Positions 61,464 to 64,000 of a DNA stretch of 64,000 nt are shown piece after piece. Made by a program: the position numbers and the translations under genes. How positions within the stretch are numbered: position 1 is the stretch's first letter; each line of letters begins with the position of its first letter. The notes beneath the pieces were generated by a model. That model saw nothing but the letters and a program-made list of their open reading frames with translations. It searched no databases and was not told the DNA's origin. Source of the DNA: Alphaproteobacteria bacterium 40-19 (GTDB taxonomy: Bacteria; Pseudomonadota; Alphaproteobacteria; Holosporales; Holosporaceae); contig MKSD01000001.1 in the NCBI GenBank assembly GCA_001898075.1, forward strand, positions 483,105 through 547,104. The letters are read 5' to 3'.

Positions 61464-62411
61464 ATGCAGGCTGATGACCAACAGTCCGGTTTAGTCAAAA
61501 AAAGCCTTTCGCTTTCAGGAATTATTTTGATTGCGGGATGCAGTACTCAAGAAATCCCAAAAAATGTCACCCTCTGTGATCACTCTATATGCCCTGGCAG
61601 CTTGCGGCCCTACGAGGTCAAAGGAGTTTGGTATACACCTCAAAAGCATTACGAACTAGAAGAAATTGGCATTGCATCTTTTTACGGCGTTTACGACAAT
61701 GAACACGGCAACGCAAATGCTATGGGAGACATCTACAACCGTTATGAAATGACTGCTGCCCATAAAACGCTGCCCCTACCTTGTGTGGTTGAAGTGACCA
61801 ACCTTGAAAATGGAAGAAAAGTAATTCTGACTGTCAAAGATCGCGGACCCTACATTCCAGGACGGGTTATAGATTTATCCTACAGGGCCGCTGAATGTCT
61901 TGACATACACAAAAAAGGGACAGCCCTGGTAAAAGTAAAAGCTCTGGTAGCCCAAAGCATTTTATACGCTCGTTATTACAAAAATTACAAAAAAAATCGG
62001 AAAAACAGCAAGCTCTGCGGGACTAAAATGAAACCCTTTACTCCGTGCTTAAATTTCCCCTATGCCCCTCCACCTTTACAAAAGATTGAAAAAAAGAAGC
62101 CTGATCCTTTACCTCTGAAAAACCCCCCTGTCACGTTAGGCAAAACAACTCCTGACAAAAGGTTACGCTTTGCAAAAAAACCACCCGTCCACATTATCGT
62201 CTACACCACCTCTTTTGATCGCTCTGTCTGGTTGCAAGCCCACCTAAGATCTTACGGAAAAGTCTCTATCCAAAAGGTACAATCCAAAGGTAAAACCTAT
62301 TATCCAGTCATAGCTGGGCCTTTTTTGACCGAAAAACAAGTTCAAAGTGCCTTGGCACTCTTGCATCGCTATAAAATTCAAGCCAAGATGTTCTTTGTAA
62401 AGCCAAAGTAG
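61464..62411 (+). CDS. rlpA: RlpA-like lipoprotein (DPBB + SPOR)
   Basis: RlpA is a septal outer-membrane lipoprotein that cleaves glycan strands without stem peptides in some species. The lipobox is LIAGC (Cys at about 26). The double-psi beta-barrel (about 67-160) has IASFYGVYDNEHGNANAMGDIYN, here quoted in part as GIASFYGVYDNE, then MTAAHKTLPLP, VTNLENGRKV and DRGPYIPGRVIDLS. A basic linker leads to the C-terminal SPOR domain (about 240-315). The usual SGExYD motif is MGDIYN, so two acidic positions differ (Glu to Asp, Asp to Asn). dacA follows at once. ATG 61464 start. Confidence 0.9.
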   Translation: MQADDQQSGLVKKSLSLSGIILIAGCSTQEIPKNVTLCDHSICPGSLRPYEVKGVWYTPQKHYELEEIGIASFYGVYDNEHGNANAMGDIYNRYEMTAAHKTLPLPCVVEVTNLENGRKVILTVKDRGPYIPGRVIDLSYRAAECLDIHKKGTALVKVKALVAQSILYARYYKNYKKNRKNSKLCGTKMKPFTPCLNFPYAPPPLQKIEKKKPDPLPLKNPPVTLGKTTPDKRLRFAKKPPVHIIVYTTSFDRSVWLQAHLRSYGKVSIQKVQSKGKTYYPVIAGPFLTEKQVQSALALLHRYKIQAKMFFVKPK

Positions 62412-63617
62412 TTGTGGGTTGTTTTCTTGAAAAAATCTTGTTTGCGTTATCACTTTTTGGTTTTGGGGTTGCTAGCTTTACAACAAGTCATAGCTGCACC
62501 TGAAAAACACTCCAATTCTTCTGGCAATCCTCAAATTTCTACTCTTAAAAAAAACACTTCCCAAGGGCATTCTTTGGCACCCTACGTCTTTTTAAAAGAC
62601 TTAAGTACGGATACTGTCTTAATGGATAAAGACTCAGAAGTGCGAATGCCCCCTTCATCTATGACAAAAATTCTTACAGCCTATGTGATTTTTAAAGCTC
62701 TTAAAGAAGGAGCTCTTAAACTTTCTGATCACTTTGTGGTCTCTCCTGAGGCGGCTAAAAAAGAAGGAAGCAACATGGTCTTAAACCCAGGACAGTCTGT
62801 ATCGATTAAAGATCTTTTAATTGGTGTTATTGCCGCTTCTGGAAATAATGCCTGCTGCGTGTTGGCCCAAGGGCTGGCAGGAAGCGAAGAAGGGTTTTGT
62901 GAACTCATGAACCAAGAAGCACTCAACTTAGGAGCTAAAAATTCACGTTTTAAAAATGCTTCTGGCCTTCCAGATCCTGAACACTGGAGCACGTGCCGAG
63001 ATTTAGCCCTGTTTTCAGAAAAGACTTTGCAAAATTTTCCCCAAGAATATAAAGATTATTATGCCATTCAAGAGTTTACCTTTAATAAAGCCAAGCACCT
63101 AAATCGTAACTTACTGTTACGAAATGGCTTTTCCGATGGCTTTAAGACTGGCAAGACCGACGCGGGCAAGTGTGGAATGGTCGCTTCTAGCCAGCGTGAA
63201 GGACGCCGTTTATTACTGGTCGTCAATGGTATTGCCAATGAAATTTTAAGAGCTCAAGAAGCCCGACGCTTATTGGATTGGGGCTTTTCCTTCTTCGTTC
63301 CCGCCATCGTTGCCAGCCCCTCAAAACCTTTTACTTCTATTGCAGTAAAAGGAGGCAAGGCCGATTCTATACAGCTTGTCACATTAAAAACCGCAGGGAT
63401 TTCTCTGCCTCGGCTTTTGTTAAATAAAGGACAGGTTAAAGTAGAACACTTTTCTCATGCGCTGGCCCCAGTCAAAAAAGGCCAACCTATGGGCAGGATT
63501 CAGATTCTCGTTCCCGAAAAGACACCCATGGTCTTTACATTAGTTGCTGATCAAGATGTAGCAGCACTTTCTTTTTGGGATAAAATAAAACATTTTTTTC
63601 ACTCGGCTATTAAATAA
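62412..63617 (+). CDS. dacA: D-alanyl-D-alanine carboxypeptidase (PBP5-like)
   Basis: This penicillin-binding protein trims the last D-Ala from peptidoglycan stem peptides. SMTK at about residues 83-86, SGN at 143-145, and KTG at 245-247 are the three active-site motifs. A signal peptide (about 6-29), the catalytic domain (about 55-290), the PBP5 C-terminal beta domain, and a C-terminal amphipathic end (FWDKIKHFFHSAIK), which should anchor it to the inner membrane, are present. The start is TTG: 62412 directly after the rlpA stop, or TTG 62427. With rlpA it forms a septal wall pair, as in other alphaproteobacteria. Confidence 0.95.
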   Translation: MWVVFLKKSCLRYHFLVLGLLALQQVIAAPEKHSNSSGNPQISTLKKNTSQGHSLAPYVFLKDLSTDTVLMDKDSEVRMPPSSMTKILTAYVIFKALKEGALKLSDHFVVSPEAAKKEGSNMVLNPGQSVSIKDLLIGVIAASGNNACCVLAQGLAGSEEGFCELMNQEALNLGAKNSRFKNASGLPDPEHWSTCRDLALFSEKTLQNFPQEYKDYYAIQEFTFNKAKHLNRNLLLRNGFSDGFKTGKTDAGKCGMVASSQREGRRLLLVVNGIANEILRAQEARRLLDWGFSFFVPAIVASPSKPFTSIAVKGGKADSIQLVTLKTAGISLPRLLLNKGQVKVEHFSHALAPVKKGQPMGRIQILVPEKTPMVFTLVADQDVAALSFWDKIKHFFHSAIK

Positions 63618-63710
63618 TCTATAGACTAAACATTTAAAACTTCTTTCCCAGTTTGACTTTTAGATTTTAAAGAGTCATCTTTTACAGAGTTTTTTTTTGC
63701 GTCAAAGTCA

Positions 63711-64000
63711 ATGATCAAATCAGTTCTGAAAAGCGTCATTGCTGGAACTTTTTTATGGTTGGCGTCTCACTCAGTCCGTCTGGTTCTAGAAAACTTTCGT
63801 CCTTGCACCTTAACGGTCAAAGGGATTGCCGAGCGAAAAGGAAAAGCTGACTTTGCGGAAATTACCATCACCGTATATGACACCGACGATTCTTTGGAAG
63901 GCCTTTCTAAAAGCTTAGACACTTCTAAAAAGAAAGTTCTTGCTTTTCTGGAACGTTATGGTTTTGATCCTAAAAAAGTCACGGAAGGTATGGTTAATTT
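63711..64000 (+). CDS. SIMPL-domain (DUF541) protein, partial
   Basis: I translated this by hand from ATG 63711 to the window edge (about 96 codons). It has an N-terminal hydrophobic signal or anchor (about 7-28, SVIAGTFLWLASHSVRLVL), then LTVKGIAERKGKADFAEITIT, quoted in part as VKGIAERKGKADFAEITI, and a helix DSLEGLSKSLDTSKKKVLAFL with YGFDPKKV. This is the pattern of SIMPL periplasmic proteins. Their role is unclear; some members bind kinases or calcium channels of their own clusters. The C-terminus lies outside the window. Confidence 0.7.
   Translation, partial: MIKSVLKSVIAGTFLWLASHSVRLVLENFRPCTLTVKGIAERKGKADFAEITITVYDTDDSLEGLSKSLDTSKKKVLAFLERYGFDPKKVTEGMVN

Overview
This window reads as chromosomal DNA of an AT-leaning alphaproteobacterium. 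The signs are a serS / LytM lipoprotein / yajC run, a short FtsL after mraZ-rsmH, a pgsA-AI-2E permease pair, gatCAB, and a K+-independent type membrane pyrophosphatase. Several features fit a host-associated, genome-reducing lineage of the Holosporales/Rickettsiales sort: many secreted proteins of unknown function, coiled-coil paralogues in several states of decay, in-frame stops, frameshifts, a broken dcw cluster and few complete operons. The lineage is inference; no rRNA gene is present. No phage, IS transposase, CRISPR array or replication origin was recognised.

Layout. 0-7.5 kb (mostly minus): end of an ABC exporter, asnB, yajC, a degenerate LytM lipoprotein, serS, a decayed coiled-coil gene and a UbiB-like kinase. 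7.6-15.7 kb: one orphan membrane protein, a dapA-like gene, and a mosaic family of secreted coiled-coil proteins (one 1007 aa, one 393 aa, one 170 aa, one frameshifted). 15.9-19.4 kb (plus): tRNA-Cys, efp, rpsA and a Vat-like acetyltransferase. 19.4-20.6 kb: a gene desert. 20.6-29.4 kb (plus): comEC, an alternative oxidase, pal, two unknown proteins, ndk, pgsA, a PerM-like permease and ruvB. 29.5-30.6 kb: a decayed secreted gene. 30.7-38.5 kb: H+-pyrophosphatase, a secreted gene interrupted by TAG, the signal recognition particle RNA (not an ORF; found by motif), topA, a secreted LRR-like protein, tRNA-Trp and cvpA. 38.6-43.8 kb (minus): gatB, gatA, gatC and mraZ-rsmH-ftsL, with a four-box MraZ operator. 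44-48 kb: two unknown ORFs and a strongly promoted 714-aa secreted protein. 48-55 kb: mlaD-gyrB-amn-oxidoreductase (minus) and murA (plus). 55-61 kb: small unknown and secreted proteins, tmk, tRNA-Leu, tRNA-Gly and tRNA-Phe. 61.4-64 kb (plus): rlpA, dacA and a truncated SIMPL-domain protein.

How the genes work together. Core functions are translation (serS, efp, rpsA, gatCAB, tRNAs, SRP RNA), topology and repair (gyrB, topA, ruvB), envelope growth (murA, mra genes, dacA, rlpA, pal, mlaD, pgsA) and nucleotide metabolism (ndk, tmk, amn). Bioenergetics is unusual: a proton-pumping pyrophosphatase and a cyanide-insensitive-type oxidase sit within 7.6 kb of each other. The accessory theme is export. 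At least a dozen proteins carry signal peptides and resemble no family I can name. The most novel structure is the coiled-coil family, whose members are built from shared, shuffled DNA blocks, including a 128-nt block present three times.
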